64,000 nucleotides of DNA from assembly GCF_003236175.1 (NCBI RefSeq), contig NZ_QKTW01000016.1, positions 1-64,000 on the forward strand, given 5' to 3'. Of this stretch, positions 47,352 to 55,479 are shown in pieces; within the stretch, counting starts at the first letter, position 1; each line of letters opens with the position of its first letter. Origin of the DNA: Taibaiella soli (GTDB lineage: Bacteria > Bacteroidota > Bacteroidia > Chitinophagales > Chitinophagaceae). Under the pieces are notes generated by a model, which was not told where the DNA came from, searched no databases, and saw only the letters and a list, made by a program, of their open reading frames with translations. A program made the position numbers and the translations under genes.

Positions 47352-47366
47352 GTGCAAAATCAAGCT

Positions 47367-48650
47367 ATGAGTTTAGACCGCGTCACGCCACCCGCTATAC
47401 ACGATGCCATTGAGTTCGATTATGTACTTCCGCCAATCAATCAGGAGCAACTGGCCAATGGCCTGCCGATTCACTGGCTGAATGCAGGAGTGCAGGAAGT
47501 CGTAGAGATCAATTGGGTGTTTCCTGCGGGCATCTGGCACGAAAGCAAAGAATGCGTTGCGAATGCCACGGCAGGATTGCTGAAGAACGGGACTTCAAAA
47601 TATACGGCGCATCAGATCAATGAAACGATTGAGTTTTACGGCGCGAGTCTTAAGGTACACGCCGGCAATGATTTTTCGACCATCACCATACATTCTCTGA
47701 ATAAACACCTGCCGCAGCTGCTGCCCGTAATTCTGGAAATAATTACCGATGCTGTTTTTCCGGAGCAGGAACTGACCATTTATAAACAGAATACAATACA
47801 GCGCCTGCTGGTAAATCTCCGCCAATCTGAATTTGTGGCGAACCAGCAGATTGATGCGTTTCTGTTTGGCATGAACCATCCATATGGCCGCTATACACGC
47901 AAAGAAAATATCGAGGCGCTGACTCGTGAAGACCTGCTGTCCTTTTACAAAATGCATTTTGCACTGGCGAATATGCAAATCTTCATGGCAGGCAGGGTAG
48001 ATAGCAACACAGTAAAAATGGTAGACGAAGTATTCGGCAAATGCGAAGTAACCACTAGCACTATTGTTCCTGCAACCTTCGATATGAATCCGAACACTGA
48101 AAAGAAACACCATATTATAAATGACGAGAACGGCGTACAAGGTGCTATTCGCATTGCGCGTACATTCCCGAACCGTCATCATCCGGACTTTGCCCCGATG
48201 GTTGTTTTAAATACCCTTTTCGGCGGCTATTTCGGCTCCCGCCTCATGAGCAATATTCGCGAAGACAAAGGATATACGTATGGCATCTATAGCTCATTAA
48301 GCCCAATGATCAATGGTGGTGCTATTACTATCCACACAGAAGCCGGCCGCGACGTGCTCGAAGCTGCTGTGAAAGAAATCTATCATGAAATGGATTTGCT
48401 CTGCAACGAACTGGCTGATGATGAAGAACTTCTGCTGGTAAAAAACTATCTTCTGGGGAACCTCCTGGGTGACCTCGATGGTCCGTTTTCCATTTTGCAG
48501 CGCTGGCGTATGCTGATCTTAAATGATCTCGACGAAACACATTTTAATAACAATATTCGTATTTACAAATCGATAACAGTTGAAGAACTTCGTGAATTGG
48601 CAAGGAAATATTTAAATAAAGATCATTTCTATGAACTTGTCGTTATTTAA
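47367..48650 (+). CDS. M16-family protein without the zinc site (inactive-type)
   Basis: A 427-aa protein of the M16 (insulinase/mitochondrial processing peptidase) family from the ATG at 47367; the reading frame is open farther upstream over an antisense gene but that part is not coding. The usual zinc motif HxxEH is replaced by the segment ANATAGLLKNGTSKYTAH, so catalytic His and Glu are missing. The C-terminal M16 motif FGGYFGSRLMSNIREDKGYTYGIYS (about 285-310) is intact, as in non-catalytic subunits. In other bacteria such subunits pair with a catalytic M16 protein; none is adjacent here. Two M16 domains are recognisable in tandem. Partner unknown. Confidence 0.85.
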   Translation: MSLDRVTPPAIHDAIEFDYVLPPINQEQLANGLPIHWLNAGVQEVVEINWVFPAGIWHESKECVANATAGLLKNGTSKYTAHQINETIEFYGASLKVHAGNDFSTITIHSLNKHLPQLLPVILEIITDAVFPEQELTIYKQNTIQRLLVNLRQSEFVANQQIDAFLFGMNHPYGRYTRKENIEALTREDLLSFYKMHFALANMQIFMAGRVDSNTVKMVDEVFGKCEVTTSTIVPATFDMNPNTEKKHHIINDENGVQGAIRIARTFPNRHHPDFAPMVVLNTLFGGYFGSRLMSNIREDKGYTYGIYSSLSPMINGGAITIHTEAGRDVLEAAVKEIYHEMDLLCNELADDEELLLVKNYLLGNLLGDLDGPFSILQRWRMLILNDLDETHFNNNIRIYKSITVEELRELARKYLNKDHFYELVVI

Positions 48651-48670
48651 GTTCTTGTTAAATTTTTCTA

Positions 48671-48700
48671 AAAAGCCTCCAAAAGGAGGCTTTTTTATTT
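48671..48700 (+). terminator. rho-independent terminator of the M16 gene
   Basis: AAAAGCCTCC, loop AAAA, GGAGGCTTTTTTA. A simple GC stem with a T-run. Confidence 0.9.
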
Positions 48701-48833
48701 GAGGCGCCCCTAACGCTTTTTTATTCATTACTGTCTATCAATGTGAAGAATATGTGTCCCTACTGTTGCAAAAAGTCACTAACATAGTTATATTTACTAA
48801 TTGAACCCCGTAAAAAAATACCAATTTTCAAAG

Positions 48834-51737
48834 ATGAAAAGAAATATACTCTTTGTTTTCTGCTTGTTACTCACCGTCCCGGTACTTGCCCAATCCACGG
48901 GTCCTGGCGGTATCAGCTCTGGCCTGAATTTTTGGATTAAGGCAAATACCGGTACCACCGTTGCCGGCGGTGTAGTAAATCAATGGAACGATATGTCTGG
49001 TGCGGGTATTACCGGAAATATGAACCTTTCCGCACTCAATCCAAACAATTTTGGACCTAGTCTGGCGCCTGTGGGCATCAATTTTAACCCGCACGTAGTT
49101 TTTGACCGGACAAAACCCAACTCCATGATTACCGCGAACCAGTTTCTTGGTAATCAGCTGTTTAACCCTTCTAATGTTACCATTCTTCAGGTAATTAAAC
49201 TCCATAGTTTTACCGGAACCGGTGTATGGCTGAAATGGGAAAACTGGAATCAGTCTCCGCGTCTGGGTTTTGAAGTAGATAATGGTGGCACAACTATCGG
49301 TCAGCTGCGATTTGACTTTGGCACGTCTGGTACAACGATGTTTACCCCGGTCAACGTAAATGATCAGTATATTCTTTCAGATGCCTTTGTGGCACCGACT
49401 ACAGGCACCAATGCGCTGAAAACAGTTATGATGAATGGCGCACAAATCGCAACAGCCACTACCACTGCCAATACCACTACTTGTCAGGGTAAAATAGGTT
49501 TGGGCAACGAACCTACGGCAACGACTCCTGCCTGCGGTGGTACCTCAATCGACCAATATCCAACTACCGTTGACGTAGCAGAAATCGCGATCTACAACCA
49601 GACGCTTTCTCCTGCAGACCGCAATAAAGCCGAGTCTTACCTTGCGGTAAAATACGGTTTCACTTTAGATCAATCAGCGACCTACGCTAATAACTATACA
49701 TCAGCTTCAGGCACTACCATCTGGGATCGCACTGCAAACCTGCCGTTCATCAATAACATTACAGGTATTGGCCGTGACGATGCTTCAGCACTCGATCAAC
49801 GTCAGTCAAAATCGATCAATACAGCCGGTCTTGTTACCGTTCTGAATGGTTCATACAATGGTAGCACAAGTCCGGTAGACAATGTCAGCAATACAAACAC
49901 ATTTGCTGCCAATAACTCATTTTTATTGTTTGGCGATAACGCAGCGGCTATTACTTATACCCGTTGTTTTACTTCTACCGTGAGCGCACAACGCATCAGC
50001 CGCGTCTGGAAAGTGCAGAAAACAGGTTCTGTAAATACAGTAACGATTTCAATCAAAGCAAGTGACTTCCCTGCAGGCATCAAACATCTGCTTGTTTCTA
50101 CAGACTCTGCAATCAGTCCGACAAATACGACTGTTTATGCAATGACCAGTCAAAATGGTATTCTGACAGCTTCTCTGACTTTAGCGAATAATAGTTATTT
50201 CACTTTTGCGAGCGATACCCTGGCGCTGCATCCTACTTCAAATTCACCTTTGTGTACGGATGCAACCATACAGCTGAATGCCAATCTTTCAGGTACAGCA
50301 GCGGTTCAATGGGCCGGTCCAAACTCATTTACTTCTACACAAGCCAACCCTTCTATTCCAAACGCGACTCCTGCAAATTCTGGTGTATACACTGTTTCAG
50401 GTACTATAAACGGTTGTCCTCTGACTCCAGGTTCTGTAAACGTGCAGGTAACCAATATGCCAGCTCCGCCAACCGTAACTACGCCAATTTTCTATTGTAC
50501 AGGTGATAACGCGGTTCCGGTAACAGCTAATGGCACTAACCTGTTGTGGTATTATTCGCCAAATGGTGGCACTGGTACAGCAACACCGCCAACACCAAGC
50601 ACTCTTGCTGCCGATACACTTGTATACTGGGTAACACAAAGCGTTAATGGCTGTGAAGGTATCCGTACTAAACTTGAAGTAGCAGTACGTACTCGTCCAA
50701 ACGGAATCATCCTGGCTACACAGTCCACCATCTGTCAATATGGATTAGATACATTCAACTACTTCGGCAGTGCGCTTACTACAGATCAATATGACTGGAA
50801 GTTCCCGCTGGGCGCATCTACATTATTGAGTGGTTCCGGACAAGGTCCGTTTATTGCGCGCTTCGATTCTACAGGTCCGCAAAAAGTCCGTCTGCAGGTA
50901 AACCACGAAGGTTGCGTAAGTCCGGAATCGTTTTATACTGTTCAGGTAAACGCTGCGCCACAGCTCAGAACAGCAATCAAAGATTCTGCCTGTGCTAATG
51001 AAACGGTTATAGTAAGTCTTAACTATGCAACACCGGGCATTGATAATTATACCTGGAATTTTGGTAGCGGTACCGTAGTTTATGGTGCAGCAGGCGGTGG
51101 TCCGTTTGGTGTGAAATGGGCGAATGCAGGCCCGCAACAGGTTACAGTAATTGCTTCTGCAAAAGGTTGCCCATCGATGATTTACAGAGACACCATCAAC
51201 ATTCATCCGTTACCATATGCGCACCTCGACAGCATCTCCAACACAGACATCTGTTCTGGTGATACGGTAGCCATCAAAGCAAATCTGATCGATTCAGGCT
51301 CACATTACACATGGACACCTGTACGTTACTTCGGTGTGGTACCAGATACACAACGCCTGGCCTATGCGCAGGTGCCATTGCCTGGCTACCTCGCTATGTA
51401 TGTAACCGATTCATTTGGTTGTGTTGCCGGGGACAGTGTTTTTGTAAATGCGAAAAATTGTTGTGAAGTTTATCTCCCAGATGCCTTTACACCAAACAAT
51501 GACAGCAAGAACGATATCTTTAAAATCATCACAATTGGTAATCATAAAATTCAGACATTCCGCATTGTAAACCGTTGGGGACAAGTCGTGTTTGAAACAG
51601 CAGACGAATCTGTAGGCTGGGATGGTACATTCGGTGGTGCTAAACAAGAAATGGGCACTTATTTCTATTACCTCAAATACAGATGTGTAAACGGAAAAGA
51701 TTACGAAATGAAAGGTGAATTGACACTGATCCGATAA
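48834..51737 (+). CDS. secreted T9SS cargo with gliding-type (type B) sorting domain
   Basis: A 967-aa exported protein from the ATG at 48834 (MKRNILFVFCLLLTVPVLAQ signal peptide); an in-frame TTG upstream at 48801 is rejected. N-terminal ~280 residues form a DUF8202-like concanavalin-type domain (LNFWIKANTGTTV ... VNQWNDMSGAG), followed by Ig/PKD-like repeats and a long, Cys-poor middle. The end (CCEVYLPDAFTPNNDSKNDIF ... IVNRWGQVVFETADESVGWDG ... YLKYRCVNGKDYEMKGELTLIR) is the gliding-motility type B sorting domain (TIGR04131). The two tandem cargos near 2.5-10 kb use type A domains instead. Function unknown. Confidence 0.85.
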   Translation: MKRNILFVFCLLLTVPVLAQSTGPGGISSGLNFWIKANTGTTVAGGVVNQWNDMSGAGITGNMNLSALNPNNFGPSLAPVGINFNPHVVFDRTKPNSMITANQFLGNQLFNPSNVTILQVIKLHSFTGTGVWLKWENWNQSPRLGFEVDNGGTTIGQLRFDFGTSGTTMFTPVNVNDQYILSDAFVAPTTGTNALKTVMMNGAQIATATTTANTTTCQGKIGLGNEPTATTPACGGTSIDQYPTTVDVAEIAIYNQTLSPADRNKAESYLAVKYGFTLDQSATYANNYTSASGTTIWDRTANLPFINNITGIGRDDASALDQRQSKSINTAGLVTVLNGSYNGSTSPVDNVSNTNTFAANNSFLLFGDNAAAITYTRCFTSTVSAQRISRVWKVQKTGSVNTVTISIKASDFPAGIKHLLVSTDSAISPTNTTVYAMTSQNGILTASLTLANNSYFTFASDTLALHPTSNSPLCTDATIQLNANLSGTAAVQWAGPNSFTSTQANPSIPNATPANSGVYTVSGTINGCPLTPGSVNVQVTNMPAPPTVTTPIFYCTGDNAVPVTANGTNLLWYYSPNGGTGTATPPTPSTLAADTLVYWVTQSVNGCEGIRTKLEVAVRTRPNGIILATQSTICQYGLDTFNYFGSALTTDQYDWKFPLGASTLLSGSGQGPFIARFDSTGPQKVRLQVNHEGCVSPESFYTVQVNAAPQLRTAIKDSACANETVIVSLNYATPGIDNYTWNFGSGTVVYGAAGGGPFGVKWANAGPQQVTVIASAKGCPSMIYRDTINIHPLPYAHLDSISNTDICSGDTVAIKANLIDSGSHYTWTPVRYFGVVPDTQRLAYAQVPLPGYLAMYVTDSFGCVAGDSVFVNAKNCCEVYLPDAFTPNNDSKNDIFKIITIGNHKIQTFRIVNRWGQVVFETADESVGWDGTFGGAKQEMGTYFYYLKYRCVNGKDYEMKGELTLIR

Positions 51738-51765
51738 TCATCCGATTCGAAATAATATAAACAGG

Positions 51766-51795
51766 AAACCGCTTCAGATTGAAGCGGTTTTTCTT
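51766..51795 (+). terminator. rho-independent terminator of the type B cargo gene
   Basis: AAACCGCTTCA pairs with TGAAGCGGTTT and is followed by a T-rich run. Confidence 0.9.
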
Positions 51796-51805
51796 TTGCC
51801 GGTCA

Positions 51806-51840
51806 AAAATTAAATAGGCAAAAGGTTAAATGGTCGGTGT
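51806..51840. repeat. GGTTAAATGGT repeat word
   Basis: AAATTAAATAGGCAAAAGG and GGTTAAATGGTCGG belong to the same word family as 20101-20160. No gene is seen in 51796-51948. Confidence 0.4.
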
Positions 51841-51948
51841 CTACAATCATATCGGGCAGTTATTGTCCCTTTTTAGAAAGTCTTAACGCTTCCGCAGAAT
51901 CTTTTCATCCCGTGAAATCGTTAATTTATGTAATGAAATAATTGCCCC

Positions 51949-52473
51949 ATGCGCTACCTTAGTATAATATTATCGATTTGTGCCATTCTTCTATGGACAC
52001 AATGCTCCAACGCTCAGAAAAATAAATCTATGGATACAGAACATAAAAACAATCCTTATTACTCCCGTACAGACACTACGCATTTGCATGTAAGTGATGC
52101 CGAGTGGAAAAAGATACTTCCAAAGGAAGTGTATAACATCGCCCGTGAAAAAGGGACAGAATGGGCATTCACCGGCAAATACTGGAACGCTGACGACAAA
52201 GGCACTTATTATTGCGCTGTCTGCGGCAACCCGCTTTTCAGATCAGATGCAAAATTTGCCAGCACTTGCGGATGGCCGAGCTTCTTTGAAGCCTTGCGCC
52301 CAAATAGTGTACGTTATGAAGAAGATCGTTCTCACGGAATGGATCGTACCGAAGTGCTTTGCGGCCGCTGCGACTCCCATCTCGGTCATATTTTTGACGA
52401 CGGGCCGCCACCGACGTACAAACGCTTTTGCATGAACTCTGCGGTATTGGAGTTTGAACCAGACGCTAAATAA
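51949..52473 (+). CDS. msrB: peptide-methionine (R)-S-oxide reductase, secreted
   Basis: Reduces methionine-R-sulfoxide. The 174-aa protein has an N-terminal hydrophobic segment ending in WTQC (Cys19), a lipobox-like or signal sequence, so it is exported and possibly lipid-anchored. Seen: the catalytic Cys161 in RFCMNSAVLEF, a Cys107 in STCGWPSFFEAL, and the zinc-binding CAVCG (Cys89, Cys92) and CGRCD (Cys138, Cys141) pairs. Substrate-binding HLGHIFDDGPPPT is intact. It is likely a periplasmic oxidised-protein repair enzyme. Confidence 0.93.
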   Translation: MRYLSIILSICAILLWTQCSNAQKNKSMDTEHKNNPYYSRTDTTHLHVSDAEWKKILPKEVYNIAREKGTEWAFTGKYWNADDKGTYYCAVCGNPLFRSDAKFASTCGWPSFFEALRPNSVRYEEDRSHGMDRTEVLCGRCDSHLGHIFDDGPPPTYKRFCMNSAVLEFEPDAK

Positions 52474-52498
52474 TTTCTAACAAACAGGATTCATTTTA

Positions 52499-52531
52499 AC
52501 CCGTTATTTTGCAGAAAATAACGGGCTTTTT
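52499..52531 (+). terminator. rho-independent terminator between msrB and nth
   Basis: CCCGTTATTTT pairs with AAAATAACGGG around GCAG, followed by seven T. The nth start codon comes 2 nt after the T-run, and the loop side contains TATTTTGC, near a -7 element. Confidence 0.85.
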
Positions 52532-52533
52532 TT

Positions 52534-53205
52534 ATGACGAAGAAAGAGAGATATGCGTATGTGATTGACTGGTTTGAGCAACACATGCCGGTGGCGGAAA
52601 CAGAATTGATGTATGATAATGCTTACCAGTTGCTGGTAGCCGTGAGCCTTTCTGCGCAATGCACCGACAAGCGGGTCAACATGACGACACCGGCTATCTT
52701 CGCTGCATATCCTGATGCTGAATCGTTATCTAAAGCTACGTTTGACGACTTATTCCCATTAATCAGAAGTATCAGTTACCCGAACAATAAAACCAAACAC
52801 CTCATCGGCATGGCGCAAATGCTGATGCAGGATTTTAACGGCGAAGTACCACATACCGTAAACGAACTGGTGAAACTACCAGGTGTGGGCCGGAAAACTG
52901 CGAATGTGATTACTTCCGTTATCGACGAACAACCGAACATGGCGGTGGACACACACGTATTTCGTGTTTCTGCTCGTGTAGGTCTTACGACAAATGCCAA
53001 AACTCCGTTGCAAGCCGAGCAACAGCTCATTGCCAACTTCCCGAAAGAATTAATCCATAAAGCACATCACTGGTTAATCCTTCACGGTCGCTATATCTGC
53101 GTTGCCCGTCGTCCCAAATGCGAAGATTGCGGTATTACTGCCGCCTGTAAATTTTATAAAACCGATATGCGGTATGTGGTGGAAGGCCTGCCTAAAAAGA
53201 AGTAA
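52534..53205 (+). CDS. nth: endonuclease III
   Basis: HhH-GPD DNA glycosylase and AP lyase for oxidised pyrimidines. Catalytic Lys121 (LPGVGRKTANVI) and Asp139 (VDTHVFRVS) are present, with the [4Fe-4S] motif CVARRPKCEDCGITAAC (C-x6-C-x2-C-x5-C). At 223 aa it matches E. coli Nth (211 aa). The start codon lies immediately after the msrB terminator T-run, so translation starts with almost no leader. Alone on its transcript, no adjacent partner. Confidence 0.95.
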   Translation: MTKKERYAYVIDWFEQHMPVAETELMYDNAYQLLVAVSLSAQCTDKRVNMTTPAIFAAYPDAESLSKATFDDLFPLIRSISYPNNKTKHLIGMAQMLMQDFNGEVPHTVNELVKLPGVGRKTANVITSVIDEQPNMAVDTHVFRVSARVGLTTNAKTPLQAEQQLIANFPKELIHKAHHWLILHGRYICVARRPKCEDCGITAACKFYKTDMRYVVEGLPKKK

Positions 53206-53256
53206 TATTTCTTTTCAGGGGGAATGGTCAAATCAATGCAAGCGAAACCTGGATAC

Positions 53257-53293
53257 AAAAAAGCTGCCTCATTTCTGAGGCAGCTTTTTTATT
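53257..53293 (+). terminator. bidirectional terminator between nth and the thioredoxin-like gene
   Basis: AAAAAAGCTGCCTCA, loop TTTC, TGAGGCAGCTTTTTTA. T-runs on both strands fit termination of the convergent genes. Confidence 0.9.
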
Positions 53294-53324
53294 CAATTTC
53301 TCTATTACATGTGCAATATCTCGG

Positions 53325-53362
53325 ATACTCACAACTGACAATTGACCACTCACAAATCAGCC
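53325..53362. repeat. repeat word GACAATTGACCACTCACAA
   Basis: ACAACTGACAATTGACCACT followed by CACAAATCAG. Shared with 21590-21780 and, inverted, 46304-46330. Confidence 0.5.
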
Positions 53363-53389
53363 ATCGAAAATTCAGTCATCAGCGATCCG

Positions 53390-53968
53390 TTAATTCCAGG
53401 TGGCTTTAAAACCTTGCTGATAATCCGGAAATGGTACTGTTTTATAAGTATTCTCACCCAGATATTTCAGGATCATCTCCATGTTTGGCACATCAAGATA
53501 ACCCGGTATCGGTTGTGGTTGTAAAAAGTTCTCTTCGAAAATTACACTGGTAGGATACGACATCTGCCCGTGCAAAATATCTACAGCAAGCTGATTGGCT
53601 CTATACTCCGGAACAAATCCGTACAATTTACCCAGGAAACGGATACTATCTTTTTGTTCGGCATTGAGGCGAACCGCATAAAACTTCTGATTCATGTAGC
53701 GGATCACATTCGTGTTGGTGAATGTTTTCTTCTCCATCACCTTACACCAGCTGCACCAGTCGGTGTACACATCCATGTACACTTTCTTTGGCTGCTTCTT
53801 CATTGCTTCCTGTACCTGGTCTAACGTCAACCAGTGAATCTCTGTGCTGTCAGTATTCACCTCAGTCGATGCACTATTTTTTTTCTTTTTATTACCGTCA
53901 GCCCAAAGCGCTGTTGATACCGCAACTGTAGCCACCACCGCCAAAAGAATAAACTTCATGTACTTCAT
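53390..53968 (-). CDS. exported thioredoxin-fold protein
   Basis: A 192-aa protein with signal peptide (MKYMKFILLAVVATVAVSTALWA) and a thioredoxin-like domain with CSWC redox motif (Cys72, Cys75) in TDWCSWCKVMEKKTF, the DUF255/thioredoxin_7-type family. Asp/Lys positions YMDVYTDWC and the cis-Pro MSYPTSVIF are typical. It could keep disulfides of exported proteins reduced, or isomerise them. No operon partner; the gene converges on nth and its terminator is shared. Confidence 0.88.
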   Translation of the reverse strand: MKYMKFILLAVVATVAVSTALWADGNKKKKNSASTEVNTDSTEIHWLTLDQVQEAMKKQPKKVYMDVYTDWCSWCKVMEKKTFTNTNVIRYMNQKFYAVRLNAEQKDSIRFLGKLYGFVPEYRANQLAVDILHGQMSYPTSVIFEENFLQPQPIPGYLDVPNMEMILKYLGENTYKTVPFPDYQQGFKATWN

Positions 53969-54039
53969 AAAAAACCTGGCACTGCTTTTACCCTATTGGT
54001 TTACAGTGTCACTGCCACCAATTTACAACTATTTCCCCG

Positions 54040-54047
54040 TAGCTTTG
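54040..54047 (+). promoter_or_regulatory. -7 promoter element of ubiX
   Basis: TAGCTTTG matches TAnnTTTG and lies 34 nt before the ubiX start codon. Confidence 0.5.
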
Positions 54048-54081
54048 TTAATATTATTGTATCTTATTATAAAAAGGTAAT

Positions 54082-54648
54082 ATGAATATTGCCGTAGCGG
54101 TCACTGGTGCCAGCGGATCTATTTACGCCAAAGTATTGCTCGACAGATTGCAGCAGATGAAAACGCAGGTTGGGAAAGTGGACCTCGTCTGGAGCACTAA
54201 TGCACACACTGTCTGGCAATATGAACTGGGCAACGATGCCTATACCGGCTACCCGTTTAAAGTCTGGGACAAAAATGATTTTATGGCACCATTTGCATCT
54301 GGCAGTTCTTCTTACGAGGGACTAATTATTTGCCCCTGCAGTATGGGTACAATGGGCCGCATTGCACATGGCATCAGCAATGATCTGGTAACTCGCGCGG
54401 CCGACGTAATGCTGAAGGAGCGCCGAAAACTGATCTGCGTGGTTCGTGAGACGCCCTACAGCCTCATTCAATTGCGCAATATGACAGCCGTGACAGAGGC
54501 GGGCGGTATTATCTGCCCGGCATCACCATCATTTTACAGCAGACCGCAATCGTTTGAGGAACTGGCAGACACGGTGGTACAACGCGTGCTGCAGCTGATG
54601 GGCTTACAAACGAATGGCTTTAAATGGGGCGAAGAAAATCCCGAATAG
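54082..54648 (+). CDS. ubiX: flavin prenyltransferase UbiX
   Basis: Makes the prenylated FMN cofactor used by UbiD-type decarboxylases. Seen: AVTGASGSIYAKVLLDRL at the N-terminus (flavin-binding), SSYEGLIICPCSMGTMGRIAHG, the ERRKLICVVRETPYS segment and ICPASPSFYSRPQSFEEL. 188 aa matches the family. No ubiD is in the window, so the partner decarboxylase lies elsewhere. It is 21 nt before mazG, likely co-transcribed. Confidence 0.93.
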   Translation: MNIAVAVTGASGSIYAKVLLDRLQQMKTQVGKVDLVWSTNAHTVWQYELGNDAYTGYPFKVWDKNDFMAPFASGSSSYEGLIICPCSMGTMGRIAHGISNDLVTRAADVMLKERRKLICVVRETPYSLIQLRNMTAVTEAGGIICPASPSFYSRPQSFEELADTVVQRVLQLMGLQTNGFKWGEENPE

Positions 54649-54669
54649 TAAACAACGAAAAGAAAATCT

Positions 54670-55440
54670 ATGGAATACGCACAATCATTGGAGCGACTGA
54701 GAAATATTCTGGATGAACTGAGAGAAAAATGTCCGTGGGACAAAAAACAAACCATTCATACACTGCGTCAGCAAACAATTGAAGAAACTTACGAACTGGC
54801 TGATGCAATCACAGAAAATGACTGGAAAGGACTCAAAGAAGAGCTCGGCGATCTGTTGCTGCACATTCTGTTTTACAGCAAAATCGGCGCGGAGCAAAAT
54901 CAGTTTACGCTTGAAGATGTGATCGAAGGTGTTTGCAATAAACTGGTTACCCGCCATCCGCATATCTATTCCGGTGTGAAGGTTCAGGACGATGAAGAAG
55001 TGAAACAAAACTGGGAGAAAATAAAACTGAAGGAAGGAAAAAAATCCGTACTGGCTGGCGTTCCACCTTCTTTGCCTGCAATAATGAAAGCTTTGCGCCT
55101 CCAGGACAAAACAAAACAGGTAGGTTTTGAATGGGATCATATAGATCAGGTGAAGGAAAAAGTGGACGAAGAAATCAGCGAATTATATGAAGCAATTGCA
55201 ACAGATAATCCTGAAGAAATAGAACAGGAATTTGGCGATGTACTTTTTGCATTGGTCAACTATGCCCGTTTTCTGAAGCTGGATCCTGAAGCTGCGCTTG
55301 AAAAAACAAACAAGAAATTCATCAGACGTTTTCAGCAAATGGAAGTAATGGCCCAGGAAAAAGGCAAACAGCTTCACGATATGACCCTGCTGGAAATGGA
55401 TGATCTATGGAATACGGTAAAAGCCACAGAACGTAACTAA
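54670..55440 (+). CDS. mazG: nucleoside triphosphate pyrophosphohydrolase MazG
   Basis: Hydrolyses nucleoside triphosphates (canonical or damaged) to monophosphates. Seen: two MazG half-domains, the first with CPWDKKQTIHTLRQQTIEETYEL and LKEELGDLLLHILFYSKI (Glu/Asp metal ligands), the second with VDEEISELYEAIATDNPEEIEQEFGDVLFALVNYAR. Length 256 aa matches the bacterial family. Operon with ubiX. The stop codon at 55440 is followed directly in the same frame by the start region of the histidine kinase. Confidence 0.95.
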   Translation: MEYAQSLERLRNILDELREKCPWDKKQTIHTLRQQTIEETYELADAITENDWKGLKEELGDLLLHILFYSKIGAEQNQFTLEDVIEGVCNKLVTRHPHIYSGVKVQDDEEVKQNWEKIKLKEGKKSVLAGVPPSLPAIMKALRLQDKTKQVGFEWDHIDQVKEKVDEEISELYEAIATDNPEEIEQEFGDVLFALVNYARFLKLDPEAALEKTNKKFIRRFQQMEVMAQEKGKQLHDMTLLEMDDLWNTVKATERN

Positions 55441-55479
55441 AATTCCGCCTGTCTGCTAAAAAAATACCCATACTGGATT

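Noticed and set aside
46836-47366. Extended N-terminus of the M16 gene reaching 46836
   Set aside because: This part runs over the opposite strand of the beta-barrel gene and lacks family similarity; the ATG at 47367 directly follows a -7 element.
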